DNA of 64,000 nucleotides from an uncultured Lachnospiraceae bacterium (GCA_910579615.1 CAJTUA010000015.1:50540-114539), one strand, 5' to 3'; numbered from the stretch's first letter, positions 44,125 through 53,139 are shown. Numbers and translations are program-made. The notes: generated from the letters alone by a model not told the origin.

Positions 44125-45072
44125 TCAAAGCCCTTTTTCAAACAATCCAATCTGTGGCTCCCGCATTGATTTTGCCTTCCGCTCGCTAAGCTTATCCTCC
44201 GCACGAACCACATCACATAAAATCGGGAAAGCCGCATCATATTTCCCACAATTCTTCTGCACACTCTCCTCGCTGTGGTTCGCATAACAATAAAGGCATC
44301 CGTTCCTGCAGGTATTATAAGTGCCAATATCCACACTCTCCACACAGCCGCATTCGGTCCTCTGGTTGTTATCCTTCCCTGCATTGATTTTACATCCTGC
44401 CAACCGCTCAATCAGATTTTTGTCAATGCAGCAGTTATGCTCAATGCCACACTGCTGCAAGTCAATTTTCTCGGCACAGCTGCCCACACACATCCCATTT
44501 GCTTTTGCAATCCTGCTGATTTCCCTGCAAAATTCCATCTGCTGTATTTCCCCTAATTCATACGCCCCGGCGGCGGCCATATTCTTCCTGTTTTTCGCGT
44601 AAATATCCACAAAACTGATAACGCAGCGCTGTGTGTAACCGCGCAGCGCCGCTGCAATCTGCCCAAAGGCGTGCAAATGATACTGCGGCGTGTATTTTTC
44701 CGTAAAAAGAATCGGGTCGTAACGCCAGATTACCCGCTCATTCCCAAGCTTTTCCGCCAGCTTCAAAAAAGTTGGAATCAGTTTTTCTTTCTTGGGCGGC
44801 AGATTGCGCTCCACATCCCTCCCATAGCCGGTTAAAGTAAACTGGAAATAGTATTGGTACGCAGAAAGCACGCCAAGGCGCGCAAGCATCGGCTCCGGGT
44901 TTTTCGTCCAGAATACAATGCAGTCCACGGTTTCCGGGGAGAGGGATATCCTGCTTACCTGCCGCGGGTTCACTGGGTTGCGCACACACACCAAACCTTC
45001 TTTGATTCGGTTGCAGAACCAGTCCGAGTAGTAACTTGGGATGTCGGTTCGACGGCTTGCACTAATAATCAT
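44125..45072 (-). CDS. DUF1848 family protein
   Basis: 315 residues, cytoplasmic. It begins MIISASRRTDIPSYYSDWF and contains DCIVFWTKNPEPMLARL, hallmarks of DUF1848. The C-terminal part has clustered Cys (QRTECGCVESVDIGTYNTC, then NGCLYCYAN), which suggests an iron-sulphur site similar to radical-SAM-like proteins. Enzymatic reaction unknown. The ATG follows AAGGAGG at 11-base spacing. Confidence 0.8.
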   Translation of the reverse strand: MIISASRRTDIPSYYSDWFCNRIKEGLVCVRNPVNPRQVSRISLSPETVDCIVFWTKNPEPMLARLGVLSAYQYYFQFTLTGYGRDVERNLPPKKEKLIPTFLKLAEKLGNERVIWRYDPILFTEKYTPQYHLHAFGQIAAALRGYTQRCVISFVDIYAKNRKNMAAAGAYELGEIQQMEFCREISRIAKANGMCVGSCAEKIDLQQCGIEHNCCIDKNLIERLAGCKINAGKDNNQRTECGCVESVDIGTYNTCRNGCLYCYANHSEESVQKNCGKYDAAFPILCDVVRAEDKLSERKAKSMREPQIGLFEKGL

Positions 45073-45500
45073 GGGTGGGGTTCCTCCTTAATACCTTCGC
45101 TATTGGGCGCTTTTCCAGGCCGGACAGATTGTGCTTGCGGTTCGGAGGCAGAATCAGAAAATCCGGTTCTGTCCGATTGGAACTATTTGTAAATCTTATA
45201 ACCATTTTTTGCGTCGATGCAAAGTTTGAAACGTTCTCTGGTTATCTCGGGAAGATAGCAAGCGTGCGGATTTCAAAAAGGCGAAACACGGTTTCGGACA
45301 TCCTATCTTGATATGTAAGAAAAAATGTCTGCCATTTTCCAGTATTATTTTCTCCATTGGCATCATCGTTTTTTATTATATCACTTTTTCTCATTTTTTC
45401 AACCGCAATACTAATTTGGTCAGCTTTGATGAAGCCGTTCCCTGGACTTATGCTTTTCATGTTCCTTCATTCACTTATTCCATGCTCCGTGAAAGTATAA
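45073..45500. other. Gene-poor region upstream of the DUF1848 gene
   Basis: About 430 bases with two weak overlapping frames: a plus one at 45308-45526 lacking a ribosome site, and a minus one at 45242-45460 with AAGGA only two bases from its ATG. Neither resembles a family I know. The plus frame contains a hydrophobic stretch (IIFSIGIIVFYYITF). I see no clear promoter or RNA. Confidence 0.4.
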
Positions 45501-45541
45501 AAACCGCTGTAAGACATATATTTTAAGGCTTACAGCGGTTT
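45501..45541. terminator. Hairpin terminator after the Ig-like protein gene
   Basis: A 13-bp perfect stem AAACCGCTGTAAG/CTTACAGCGGTTT with a T-run on either strand. It lies 63 bases past the stop of the minus-strand gene. Confidence 0.85.
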
Positions 45542-45603
45542 TTGTGTCCTTTATTTGGCAAAGACAAACTTTTTTCTCTTTATCCCCCGAGTTTTTGCAT
45601 TTC

Positions 45604-46215
45604 TCAGCGGAAACACTTTTTGCAAGGGGAGTATCCTAAGCTTATCATCTCTGCATAAGTGCTTTCTAATGTCTGCTTATTCGAAGCTTTCATCTGTTTG
45701 ACACTGGAACACGAGGTTTTGTGAAATTTTCTTGTAGAAATATTTAAAATATAAGTTGTAGTATTTTGTTTGGTTGGGATTGGCTTCGGTGTGGGTGTCG
45801 GGGCAATGGTCGGCGACGGGGTCGGTCTTGACGTAGGGGTCGGCGCCATGGTTGCCGTTGGTACCGAAACAGCTGCGGATTCCGAAACGCTCTCTTTGTT
45901 GCTATCAACCACTGTCACTTCGCAAGTATATTTCTTGCTATTATATGTCGCTGTTATCGTTGCTGTCCCTTCCGATTTGGCGGCCACCGTACCCGATTTT
46001 GATACTGCCGCCACTTTCTTATCACTGGAAGACCATTTTGATTCTGTGCCATCCAAAGCGCCTAGCTTTAACTTTAAGGTAGCGTCAACCTCCAGAATTG
46101 CCTTTGCCTTATTCATTTTCAGTGCCGCTGCTTCTGTTGTAACAGGGGAAAACACCGAAACCACAAAGCAAAAAACAAGAAGCAGCGTTGGTAGTTTTGA
46201 GAATAATCTTTTCAT
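45604..46215 (-). CDS. Secreted Ig-like protein with Cys-containing C-terminal module
   Basis: 203 residues. Signal peptide about 1-30 (LPTLLLVFCFVVSVFSPVTTEA). One Big_2 Ig-like domain (about 32-110, KVAAVSKSGTVAAKSEGTATI) is followed by a TPTPTSRPTPSP linker and a C-terminal module with KFHKTSCSSVKQMKASNK and GYSPCKKCFR. That last module recurs at the end of secreted nucleases and other Firmicute proteins and has the Cys spacing of an Ada-like metal site. No catalytic domain is present. The ATG follows GGAGGG and a promoter lies at 46249-46277. Confidence 0.8.
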   Translation of the reverse strand: MKRLFSKLPTLLLVFCFVVSVFSPVTTEAAALKMNKAKAILEVDATLKLKLGALDGTESKWSSSDKKVAAVSKSGTVAAKSEGTATITATYNSKKYTCEVTVVDSNKESVSESAAVSVPTATMAPTPTSRPTPSPTIAPTPTPKPIPTKQNTTTYILNISTRKFHKTSCSSVKQMKASNKQTLESTYAEMISLGYSPCKKCFR

Positions 46216-46248
46216 TTAAGGACATCCCTCCATACATAATTTTTTCAT

Positions 46249-46277
46249 AGAATAACCCTTCTGGCAATCAATGTCAA
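46249..46277 (-). promoter_or_regulatory. Promoter of the Ig-like protein gene
   Basis: Minus strand TTGACA (46272-46277), 17-base spacer, TATTCT (46249-46254). Confidence 0.6.
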
Positions 46278-46338
46278 CACAAATACCAGACAAAGAGGAA
46301 AGTACGCCATACATTTATCTTATGCACGCTATATTATT

Positions 46339-47148
46339 TCACTCTTTCTCAAACACCAACTCCGCCGCAACCCCATAATGGTCGCTCGCACACATCCCCA
46401 AATCTGGCCACGGCTCCATCCCAAACATCCAAAACTCCTTCATCCGCACCGTATCCCAGCTCTCCATCACATAAATCCGGTCGGCAACCATCGGAGCACA
46501 AACCCCATCCTCCTTCCCCCTCCACCGCGGATTCCGGATAAAATCCAGCGTGGCGGTTGGCACAATCCCCGTCCGCGCGCAGTACGCACTCTGCAAATCA
46601 TCCCAATACGGGTTGGCTTCCTCCCCATCCATGCTCTGGTCGCCAAGCAGGAAACGGTGCACACTGGAATTGATATTGGCGTTAAAATCACCAAGCAAAA
46701 TAAAAAAATCCGCCTTCTCTTTCTGCGAATGGATGTACTGGTCAATTGCCACAATTTGCCGCTCCTGCTGCCGCACAGAATCCCACGGAAGGTGGAGGTT
46801 TGTAATAGAAATTCTTATGCCGTCTGCTTTTATCAGCACATTCAGGGCATTGCTCTGCGCATACTCTTTGCTTGCCTGCAGAAAGAAAGATTCCTCCACA
46901 GGGTAGCGGCAGAGGATTGCAAGCCCCTCATCTTCCCCACTGTAAGGAAAAAAGCGGGCGAACGGATAAATTTCCCAGTTTGCAAGAAATTTACTAAAAA
47001 AATCTTCCGTGACCTCCTGCAAGCCGACAATATCTGCCCTGAGTTTTCCTATTTCGCTTAAAATCTGCTTTGCGCGCGCTTCTTGCCCTGCATCGTTATT
47101 CCAAATGTTATATGTAGCAATTCTTAATGTACATTGGTTTAAACTCAT
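46339..47148 (-). CDS. Endonuclease/exonuclease/phosphatase-fold enzyme
   Basis: 269 residues, cytoplasmic. Motifs of the DNase I/AP-endonuclease/phosphoesterase fold appear in order: RIATYNIWNND (metal Asn), IVGLQEV (metal Glu), TNLHLPWDSVRQ (His), LLGDFNAN (catalytic Asp/Asn) and ASDHYGVAAEL (Asp-His pair). It could cut DNA or act on a phosphoester or phospholipid; the sequence does not say which. The ribosome site is weak (AGCAAAGA). Confidence 0.82.
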   Translation of the reverse strand: MSLNQCTLRIATYNIWNNDAGQEARAKQILSEIGKLRADIVGLQEVTEDFFSKFLANWEIYPFARFFPYSGEDEGLAILCRYPVEESFFLQASKEYAQSNALNVLIKADGIRISITNLHLPWDSVRQQERQIVAIDQYIHSQKEKADFFILLGDFNANINSSVHRFLLGDQSMDGEEANPYWDDLQSAYCARTGIVPTATLDFIRNPRWRGKEDGVCAPMVADRIYVMESWDTVRMKEFWMFGMEPWPDLGMCASDHYGVAAELVFEKE

Positions 47149-47194
47149 TCTTTGCTCGTTTTTCCTTTCCTGTTTATTCTGTTTTCTTCGTGGA

Positions 47195-47341
47195 CATTAT
47201 ACCACGTCCTTCGGACATGTTTCCCTCCGGGGGATGAATTGCTCCATAGGAGCAATCACGATTCGCCAGGGAAATTGTCCTCCCTTTGGTCGCACGGCGA
47301 ATCGGCGCAGGTATAATATCTGGCGATATTATACCATGTCC
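47195..47341. repeat. Cluster of nested inverted and direct repeats
   Basis: Between two minus-strand genes: perfect arms GGTATAATATC/GATATTATACC (47310-47335), ATTGCTCC/GGAGCAAT (47238-47256) and GATTCGCC/GGCGAATC (47260-47303), plus near-identical ATTATACCACGTCCTTC and ATTATACCATGTCCTTC at the two ends. This looks like a small non-coding palindromic repeat element rather than a simple terminator. Confidence 0.65.
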
Positions 47342-47349
47342 TTCCTTGC

Positions 47350-48051
47350 TCACGCAAGCCCCCTCCTTTGGTACAGCGCTGCAAACACGCCCCCAAATAC
47401 CAGAATATTTCCCCCAATCACCACCCACGCCATCCCACTTCCATCTCCCCCCTTTTCCAAAAGCCCGCTCACCAAAATCCTAACCTGCTCGGAATATGTA
47501 AGCTTCGCAGCCCTCGCAACCCCGTCATGGAACATTGCAATCATTGGCAAAAACGAAAACACCATCATCACCGGAACCGTAACCGAGGTCGCCGCCATCT
47601 GGTTGCGGCTTCCAACGCCAATCGCCGCGCCAAGCATCATGGATGCCAGAATCCCCGCCGACATAATTGCAAAAAACAAAAGCACCTGCCACACACCCAT
47701 CCTGCCAAGCAGCGCACAAAACACCCCTGCGCCAAGCAGGCAGGCAAAATACACATAGCAGCCAATCCCCGCCAGATACTGCCCCGGTTTCACTCCTGCC
47801 ATCATCAGAACCCGCAGCGTGTTTTTCTCCTTTTCCTCCGAAAGAATGGCGGACATACTGGTGAGCGGTGCCATTCCGACATACATTGTCGAAAACAGGT
47901 TCGCAAAAAAATGCTCCGGCATCCCGTCAATTTTTACCATATTTGTCATAACAACCCCCAAAACCGGAAACATAAGGAACTGTATCAGCACTACCTTGTT
48001 TTTCCAGGTATCCTTCCACTGTTTTTGTAATATCGTTCCAACATTGTTCAT
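47350..48051 (-). CDS. ABC-2 type exporter permease
   Basis: 233 residues with six membrane helices; it contains the MSAILSEEKEKNTLRVLMMAGVKP segment typical of ABC-2 permeases. Its ATG overlaps the TGA of the ATPase gene by one base (TGATG), so translation is coupled. Together they form an exporter controlled by the LytTR-DUF3021 pair upstream. Substrate unknown; such systems often give resistance to membrane-active peptides. Confidence 0.85.
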   Translation of the reverse strand: MNNVGTILQKQWKDTWKNKVVLIQFLMFPVLGVVMTNMVKIDGMPEHFFANLFSTMYVGMAPLTSMSAILSEEKEKNTLRVLMMAGVKPGQYLAGIGCYVYFACLLGAGVFCALLGRMGVWQVLLFFAIMSAGILASMMLGAAIGVGSRNQMAATSVTVPVMMVFSFLPMIAMFHDGVARAAKLTYSEQVRILVSGLLEKGGDGSGMAWVVIGGNILVFGGVFAALYQRRGLA

Positions 48052-48992
48052 CACACATTCAGCTCCTTTCCTGTCAGATGCAGAAAGACCTGCTCCAAAT
48101 CCGGCTCTGAGGAATGCACACTTACCAACTCCCCCGTGCGCATCCACTCTGCCATTTTCTTTGCGCTCCCACCGTCACTATGCAATATCTGGCAGCTTCC
48201 ATCCTTTAAAATAACCGTTATTTTATTTTCCAGGTTGTATTTCCTGCACAATTCCCCCGGTTTTCCCCGCTCCACAATCTTCCCTTCATTCAGCAGCAGA
48301 ATGCTGTCACAAATCTTTCCCGCCTCATGCATGTTATGTGTGGTCAGAAAAATAGTTGCCCCTGCATTTTTCTGCTCCAGAATCAACTCGTGGATTTTTG
48401 CGGTGGTTGCGGGGTCAAGCCCGCTTGTCGGCTCATCCAGGAATAAAATCTCCGCCTGTTTTAATAGCGCCCGGCAAAAATTCACCCGGCTACGCATTCC
48501 TTTGGAAAGCCTGCCCACCAGTGTTTTCTTCTCCGAAAATAATTCCGCTTTTTTCAGAAGAAAATCAATTCTTTCTACCGGAACCTGATAAAGCTTTGCA
48601 AAAATTTTTAAATTGTCCCATACCGACAATCTCTCATACAGCCCGAAATGGTCCATCATAATCCCCATAGCCGTCTGATTCGCCGCCGTTTTCTTTCCCC
48701 CGCGCCCCGCTTTTGTTTCCTCTCTCCCGGCTCCTGCTATGCGGATGCTGCCGGACTTTGGTGCAAGCTGCCCTGTCAGCAGATGGACCAATGTGGTTTT
48801 CCCTGCCCCGGACGGACCAAGAAGTCCTACAATTTCCCCTTTCTCCACCAGAAAGGAAACCTGGTTTAAGACCGCCTTATCCCCGAACGAATACGAAAGT
48901 TCCCGGACTTCTATCAGTGGCTGTGATAAAGCCCCCTTTTCCATCCCTCCTGCTGCCAGAAAATCATCATGCATTTTTTCCTGCATTCCCAT
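48051..48992 (-). CDS. ABC exporter ATP-binding protein
   Basis: 313 residues. Walker A GPSGAGKTTL near 59-68, Q-loop region, signature LSKGMRSRVNFCRALL near 158-173, Walker B EILFLDEPTSGLD and the switch His in FLTTHNMHEA. A C-terminal extension of about 70 residues (VILKDGSCQILHSDGG) is of the DrrA type. It has an N-terminal extension of about 25 residues before LIEVRELSYSFG. The ATG follows AAGGAGGG and its first 26 bases overlap the DUF3021 gene end. Confidence 0.9.
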   Translation of the reverse strand: MGMQEKMHDDFLAAGGMEKGALSQPLIEVRELSYSFGDKAVLNQVSFLVEKGEIVGLLGPSGAGKTTLVHLLTGQLAPKSGSIRIAGAGREETKAGRGGKKTAANQTAMGIMMDHFGLYERLSVWDNLKIFAKLYQVPVERIDFLLKKAELFSEKKTLVGRLSKGMRSRVNFCRALLKQAEILFLDEPTSGLDPATTAKIHELILEQKNAGATIFLTTHNMHEAGKICDSILLLNEGKIVERGKPGELCRKYNLENKITVILKDGSCQILHSDGGSAKKMAEWMRTGELVSVHSSEPDLEQVFLHLTGKELNV

Positions 48993-49473
48993 CCTGTCCC
49001 TCCTTCCAACGTTTTAATGCCTCTGCAAGTTTTTTGTTTTCCCTGCGCTCCCTCAGTGCAGAAGCACTGAGGCTGACCACAAAGCATACCGCAAAACACA
49101 TAAAAAATGCCACCCAACATTTCGGCTCATCTACCGGAAACCACCCAAAAACATGCGCGAAAATCCCAATCATACAGACCACCGAAACCAACATACCAAC
49201 CGTTCTTTTCGTCATGGACATTTTTTTTAACAGCGCATCCGTAAAAAACAGAAAGCGCAGCAGCGTAATACACACAGAGGACAGAAGATATTCAAACACC
49301 GTCCCCAACGGAATCCCCTCCCGCCCCAGGGCGAACATGGAGGAATATTCCCTTGCTTCTGCCCCCACCGCACAGCAGGTCACGGCAACCCCAAGCAGCG
49401 TAACCCCAAAAATAACAAACACCTGTCCCAGATAGTCCAGAATACCTTTTCTTTCTTCCATTCCTGCCTCCAT
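48967..49473 (-). CDS. DUF3021 membrane protein
   Basis: 168 residues with four predicted membrane helices (VFVIFGVTLLGVAVTCC; FEYLLSSVCITLLRFLFF; GMLVSVVCMIGIFAHV; WVAFFMCFAVCFVVSLSA) and a charged Lys/Glu-rich tail. DUF3021 proteins are the usual partners of LytTR regulators in Firmicutes, where the membrane protein is thought to restrain the DNA-binding protein. The ATG at 49473 lies one base after the LytTR stop, preceded by GGAAGGG. Confidence 0.82.
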   Translation of the reverse strand: MEAGMEERKGILDYLGQVFVIFGVTLLGVAVTCCAVGAEAREYSSMFALGREGIPLGTVFEYLLSSVCITLLRFLFFTDALLKKMSMTKRTVGMLVSVVCMIGIFAHVFGWFPVDEPKCWVAFFMCFAVCFVVSLSASALRERRENKKLAEALKRWKEGQDGNAGKNA

Positions 49474-49474
49474 A

Positions 49475-49927
49475 TCAAGTTCCCTTCCCCTGCACCCCAA
49501 GCAGCTTTTTTATCCCACCTGCATACTGCCTTGATGCAATCAACTGCTCCCCATTCTCCATCGTGATGAAAAGCCTGCGGTCCAACCAGGTCTTCATCGA
49601 TTTAATATGCTCCAGATTCACAATGGCCGATTTGCTAATCCGTACAAACATATACGCTTCCAGGCGTTCCTCCAATTCATAGAGCTTACAGGACGATTCA
49701 TAAATTTTTTCCTTCGTATATACAAAGGATTTGCCGTCCACCGACTCGATATAAAGGATTTCCCCAAGCCCAAGCGGCGTAATGCTGCCTTCGCAAGAAA
49801 CCATAATCTGCCGGTCAATCATCTGCAATGCCGCAACCAACCGGTCAACCACCACCGTTTTCTCCCGGCATTTTATTGTAATCTCCGGCTCCGTTACATC
49901 CTCGCTGATTTCCACTTCAATCCGCAA
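49475..49927 (-). CDS. LytTR-type DNA-binding regulator
   Basis: 150 residues. An N-terminal region of about 50 residues without a receiver domain is followed by a LytTR domain (ILYIESVDGKSFVYT, LEERLEAYMFVRISKSAIVN, ITMENGEQLIASRQYA). It probably autoregulates the operon LytTR-DUF3021-ATPase-permease. The start is TTG at 49927 with AAGGGGG eight bases upstream; no in-frame ATG is available without losing the N-terminus. Confidence 0.85.
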   Translation of the reverse strand: MRIEVEISEDVTEPEITIKCREKTVVVDRLVAALQMIDRQIMVSCEGSITPLGLGEILYIESVDGKSFVYTKEKIYESSCKLYELEERLEAYMFVRISKSAIVNLEHIKSMKTWLDRRLFITMENGEQLIASRQYAGGIKKLLGVQGKGT

Positions 49928-50071
49928 AACCCATCCCCCTTCCTGTGCTTATCTTCCCCCTCCATTATTACCAAAAAAACATCCGTATGCAAGTACCTGC
50001 CCTGCATATTGCCGTTTTTAAGGCATAAGCTGCCATAATGCAAAGGGGCGGTTACCCAAGCGTTTTTTAAG

Positions 50072-50100
50072 TTGACAACCGGGCAGGAATCGTCTATAAT
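50072..50100 (+). promoter_or_regulatory. Perfect consensus promoter of greA
   Basis: TTGACA (50072-50077), 17-base spacer, TATAAT (50095-50100). Transcription would start near 50107, about 75 bases before greA. Confidence 0.9.
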
Positions 50101-50180
50101 ATCTCGAATAGCGGGCAGTCGTGCCTTGCGTCTTATTGCAAAGAACGATATGCCGGGATTATCATGGAGGAATGGTACTG

Positions 50181-50663
50181 ATGGCGGAAAAGAAAAATAT
50201 TTTGACGTATGCAGGCTTAAGGCAGCTCGAGGAGGAGCTCCAGGATTTGAAGGTAAACCGCAGAAGGCAGGTGGCACAAAAAATCAAGGAGGCAAGGGAA
50301 CAGGGCGACCTTTCGGAGAACGCGGAGTATGATGCCGCAAAAGACGAGCAGAGAGACATTGAGGCCCGCATCGAGGAAATCGACAAAATTCTGAAAAATG
50401 CAGAAGTCGTTGTGGAGGAAGATGTTGACGTGGACGCAATCAACATCGGCTGCAGCGTAAAAATTATGGATATGGAAGAGGAAGAAATCTGGGAATACAA
50501 GATTGTCGGCTCTACGGAGGCAAACAGCTTAAAGGGCAAGATTTCGAACGAATCCCCGGTCGGCAAAGCATTAATCGGCGCAAAACTCGGCCAGGTCATT
50601 GAAGTCGAGACACAGGCCGGCACGATTCAGTACAAGGTACTTGAGATTCAGAAAACGAACTAG
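50181..50663 (+). CDS. greA: Transcription elongation factor GreA
   Basis: 160 residues. It rescues backtracked RNA polymerase by stimulating transcript cleavage. The N-terminal coiled coil (about 1-75) includes the acidic tip DLSENAEYDAAKDEQ, whose Asp and Glu reach the polymerase active site, followed by the FKBP-like C-terminal domain (ESPVGKALIGAKLGQVIEVE). The ATG at 50181 follows GGAGGAAT. It precedes lysS by 145 bases, a common gene order in Lachnospiraceae. Confidence 0.95.
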   Translation: MAEKKNILTYAGLRQLEEELQDLKVNRRRQVAQKIKEAREQGDLSENAEYDAAKDEQRDIEARIEEIDKILKNAEVVVEEDVDVDAINIGCSVKIMDMEEEEIWEYKIVGSTEANSLKGKISNESPVGKALIGAKLGQVIEVETQAGTIQYKVLEIQKTN

Positions 50664-50808
50664 GCGGCATCACAAAACGGCTTTTATGTGGGGCGTACAA
50701 AACGCCGGGACGCGTTTCAGACGCGCCCTTAGAACATGCAGATGACCGGAATGCTTTTCCAGACACTCGTTGGACATATTTTCATTATGAAAGGAAAGAG
50801 GGGATACT

Positions 50809-52320
50809 GTGGCAGAGGAAGTAAGAGAGGCAAACGCAGAGGAGACCACTGTCTCAAAGGAAGAAATTAACAAGCTCATTCAGGTAAAGCGCGACAAACT
50901 CGCGCAATTACAGGCGGAGGGCAAAGACCCGTTCCAGATTACAAAATATGATGTGACACATCACAGCATGGAAATCAAAAATAATTTCGACACATTAAAC
51001 GGCATGAAGGTATCCATTGCCGGGCGCATGATGCAAAAGCGCATTATGGGTAAGGCATCGTTTTGCAATGTACAGGATTTGCAGGGCAATATCCAGTCCT
51101 ACGTTGCGCGCGATTCCGTCGGCGAGGAGGTGTACGCAGGCTTTAAGAAATTCGATGTGGGCGATATCATCGGCATCCGGGGCGAGGTTTTTCAGACAAA
51201 GACCGGGGAAATCTCCGTGCACGCCGAGGAAATTACGCTGCTTGCAAAATCCCTCAATGTCCTTCCGGAGAAGTACCACGGCCTGACAAACACGGATTTG
51301 CGCTACCGCCAGAGATATGTTGACCTGATTATGAACCAGGACGTAAAAGACACTTTCATCAAGCGCTCCAAAATCATCGCGAGCATCCGGAAATATCTCG
51401 CGGGTGAGGGCTTTATGGAAGTGGAAACCCCGCTTCTTGTGGCAAATGCCGGCGGTGCCGCGGCAAGGCCGTTTGAAACGCACTACAATGCGCTTGACGA
51501 GGATGTAAAGCTTCGTATCTCGCTGGAGCTTTACTTAAAACGCCTGATTGTCGGCGGCTTAGAGCGCGTCTACGAAATCGGGCGCGTCTTCCGCAACGAA
51601 GGCGTTGACACAAGGCACAACCCGGAATTCACATTGATGGAGCTGTATCAGGCATACACGGACTATAACGGCATGATGGATTTGACGGAGAAGCTTTACC
51701 GTTTTGTGGCAAACGAGGTACTCGGCACTACAAAAATCACCTATGGCGGCGTTGAGATGGATCTCGGGCAGCCGTTTGAACGCATCACCATGGTGGATGC
51801 GGTAAAGAAATATTCCGGCGTTGATTTCAATGAAATCCACACGCTTGAGCAGGCAAGGGCTGCCGCGAAGGAACACCATGTGGAATTTGAGGAACGCCAC
51901 AAAAAAGGCGATATCCTGAATTTGTTCTTTGAGGAATTTGTCGAGGAGCATTTGGTACAGCCGACCTTCGTTATGGACCATCCTGTAGAAATCTCACCGC
52001 TGACAAAGAAAAAACCAGGAAACCCAGACTATGTGGAGCGCTTTGAGTTTTTCATGAACGGCTGGGAGATGGCAAATGCCTACTCGGAGTTAAACGACCC
52101 GATTGACCAGAGGGAGCGTTTTAGGGCTCAGGAAGAGCTTCTGGCACAGGGCGATGAGGAGGCAAATACAACGGACGAGGATTTCATGAACGCGTTGGAG
52201 CACGGTATGCCGCCAACAGGCGGGATTGGGTTTGGGATTGACCGCATGATTATGCTGCTGACCGACTCCCCTGCCATCCGCGATGTGCTGCTCTTCCCGA
52301 CGATGCGCCAGATTGATTAG
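50809..52320 (+). CDS. lysS: Lysyl-tRNA synthetase (class II)
   Basis: 503 residues. Charges tRNA-Lys. The OB-fold anticodon-binding domain (about 65-175, SIAGRMMQKRIMGKASFCNVQD) precedes the class II catalytic core with motif 2 (YEIGRVFRNEG) and motif 3 (GIGFGIDRMIML). The start is GTG with AAAGAGGGG upstream. Normal family length, no disruption. A terminator follows, and the accessory part of the window begins right after it. Confidence 0.96.
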   Translation: MAEEVREANAEETTVSKEEINKLIQVKRDKLAQLQAEGKDPFQITKYDVTHHSMEIKNNFDTLNGMKVSIAGRMMQKRIMGKASFCNVQDLQGNIQSYVARDSVGEEVYAGFKKFDVGDIIGIRGEVFQTKTGEISVHAEEITLLAKSLNVLPEKYHGLTNTDLRYRQRYVDLIMNQDVKDTFIKRSKIIASIRKYLAGEGFMEVETPLLVANAGGAAARPFETHYNALDEDVKLRISLELYLKRLIVGGLERVYEIGRVFRNEGVDTRHNPEFTLMELYQAYTDYNGMMDLTEKLYRFVANEVLGTTKITYGGVEMDLGQPFERITMVDAVKKYSGVDFNEIHTLEQARAAAKEHHVEFEERHKKGDILNLFFEEFVEEHLVQPTFVMDHPVEISPLTKKKPGNPDYVERFEFFMNGWEMANAYSELNDPIDQRERFRAQEELLAQGDEEANTTDEDFMNALEHGMPPTGGIGFGIDRMIMLLTDSPAIRDVLLFPTMRQID

Positions 52321-52338
52321 GAATCAGGAATAATGAAA

Positions 52339-52382
52339 CAAAATGGGTATATCACGATGGGTGGGTGATACACCCATTTTGT
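52339..52382 (+). terminator. Terminator after lysS
   Basis: Imperfect hairpin with outer arms CAAAATGGGT/ACCCATTTTG and inner ATCAC/GTGAT, then TTTATTTT. It starts 18 bases past the lysS stop. Confidence 0.8.
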
Positions 52383-52500
52383 TTATTTTAAATTGCAAAA
52401 ATCTATGAAAACAGATACTGAAAGCGCCACCACCCATTCAAAAGAATCTTCCCCCACTTTAAAGCCTGTCCGAAAGCCCATCTCCTGCATCCTGTACGCC

Positions 52501-52782
52501 CTAATCAATAATCCACTGATAATCAAATATTTTCCGGTAATTTCCTCCCTTTGAAATTCCACCTTTATAATACCGGACACGGCGGTTGGACTGCCTTTTG
52601 TAAAACCTGCGCCCTCTCCCACCATGATTCTCTACTTCCCTTCTGTAATAAGGAGCTTTTCTGTCGCACCATTTTCCTTTTATACATATATAATCGACAT
52701 ACATAACAGGCGGATGACAATAGTGGTGCTTCGTTATCCTCCACACTTTCTCCAGATGTCTTTTATATTTTAAATACCGCAT
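52501..52782 (-). CDS. Small very basic protein of a mobile-element-associated family
   Basis: About 93 residues from the ATG at 52782, or up to 121 if a GTG at 52866 is used; neither start has a good ribosome site. The sequence is rich in Arg, Lys and Tyr (KVWRITKHHYCHPPVMYVDY, then DRKAPYYRREVE, then KRQSNRRVRYYKG, ending YRKIFDYQWIID). Similar small proteins with PYYKR and RRYKGE motifs are known to me from Firmicute prophages and integrative elements, with no known function. Charge and spacing suggest nucleic-acid binding. It lies between lysS and the toxin module, on the opposite strand. Confidence 0.5.
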   Translation of the reverse strand: MRYLKYKRHLEKVWRITKHHYCHPPVMYVDYICIKGKWCDRKAPYYRREVENHGGRGRRFYKRQSNRRVRYYKGGISKGGNYRKIFDYQWIID

Positions 52783-52947
52783 TCTTCTGTTTCTTTTCTT
52801 TTTCCGGGAATAGATTTCCAAATTTCTGCCCTCCCTGGATTTCTTTTGATGTAAATATTTTATCACGGAATACAGGATTTGAAAATAGATATTTCAGGCT
52901 CAGTAAAAAGGCATCCCTCTGATAAGGTTTGTCAAGCAGTGGCGCGG

Positions 52948-53043
52948 ATGGATACATACCAGATTTTAAGCCTGTTATTTTTGGGCGGTAACTTCCTGAT
53001 TGCGCTGCTTGCCTATATTGATAGGAACAACAAGCGGAAATAA
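52948..53043 (+). CDS. Holin-like type I toxin peptide
   Basis: 31 residues. A hydrophobic membrane helix (ILSLLFLGGNFLIALLAYI) between a short start MDTYQ and a basic tail DRNNKRK matches the putative holin-like toxin (Hol-Tox/TxpA-like) pattern. These peptides insert in the membrane and are silenced by an antisense RNA. An in-frame GTG at 52939 is an alternative start with AAGG upstream. The stop is followed directly by a 13-bp stem and an antisense promoter, as in TxpA/RatA pairs. Confidence 0.7.
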   Translation: MDTYQILSLLFLGGNFLIALLAYIDRNNKRK

Positions 53044-53134
53044 ATAAGCCTACCTTGTCACTTGGCCGGTGAAGGTAGGCTTATAACCTAGTCGGAGGCC
53101 AACCACTTTGTGGGCGGTTGTTTCCTCTTTTGTA
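53044..53134 (-). ncRNA. Antisense RNA antitoxin (RatA-like) overlapping the toxin 3' end
   Basis: Transcribed from the minus-strand promoter at 53140-53168 towards the toxin. It contains hairpin CAACC/GGTTG (53100-53120) and ends at a perfect 13-bp stem (53044-53056 with 53072-53084) followed on the minus strand by TTATTTATTT, a good terminator. The same stems also end the toxin mRNA on the plus strand. The RNA would pair with the toxin message 3' region. Confidence 0.6.
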
Positions 53135-53139
53135 TCTAT

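Noticed and set aside
52383..52625. 80-codon minus frame overlapping the small basic protein
   Set aside because: Overlaps the better-supported 52501-52782 frame and lacks a ribosome site and recognisable motifs.
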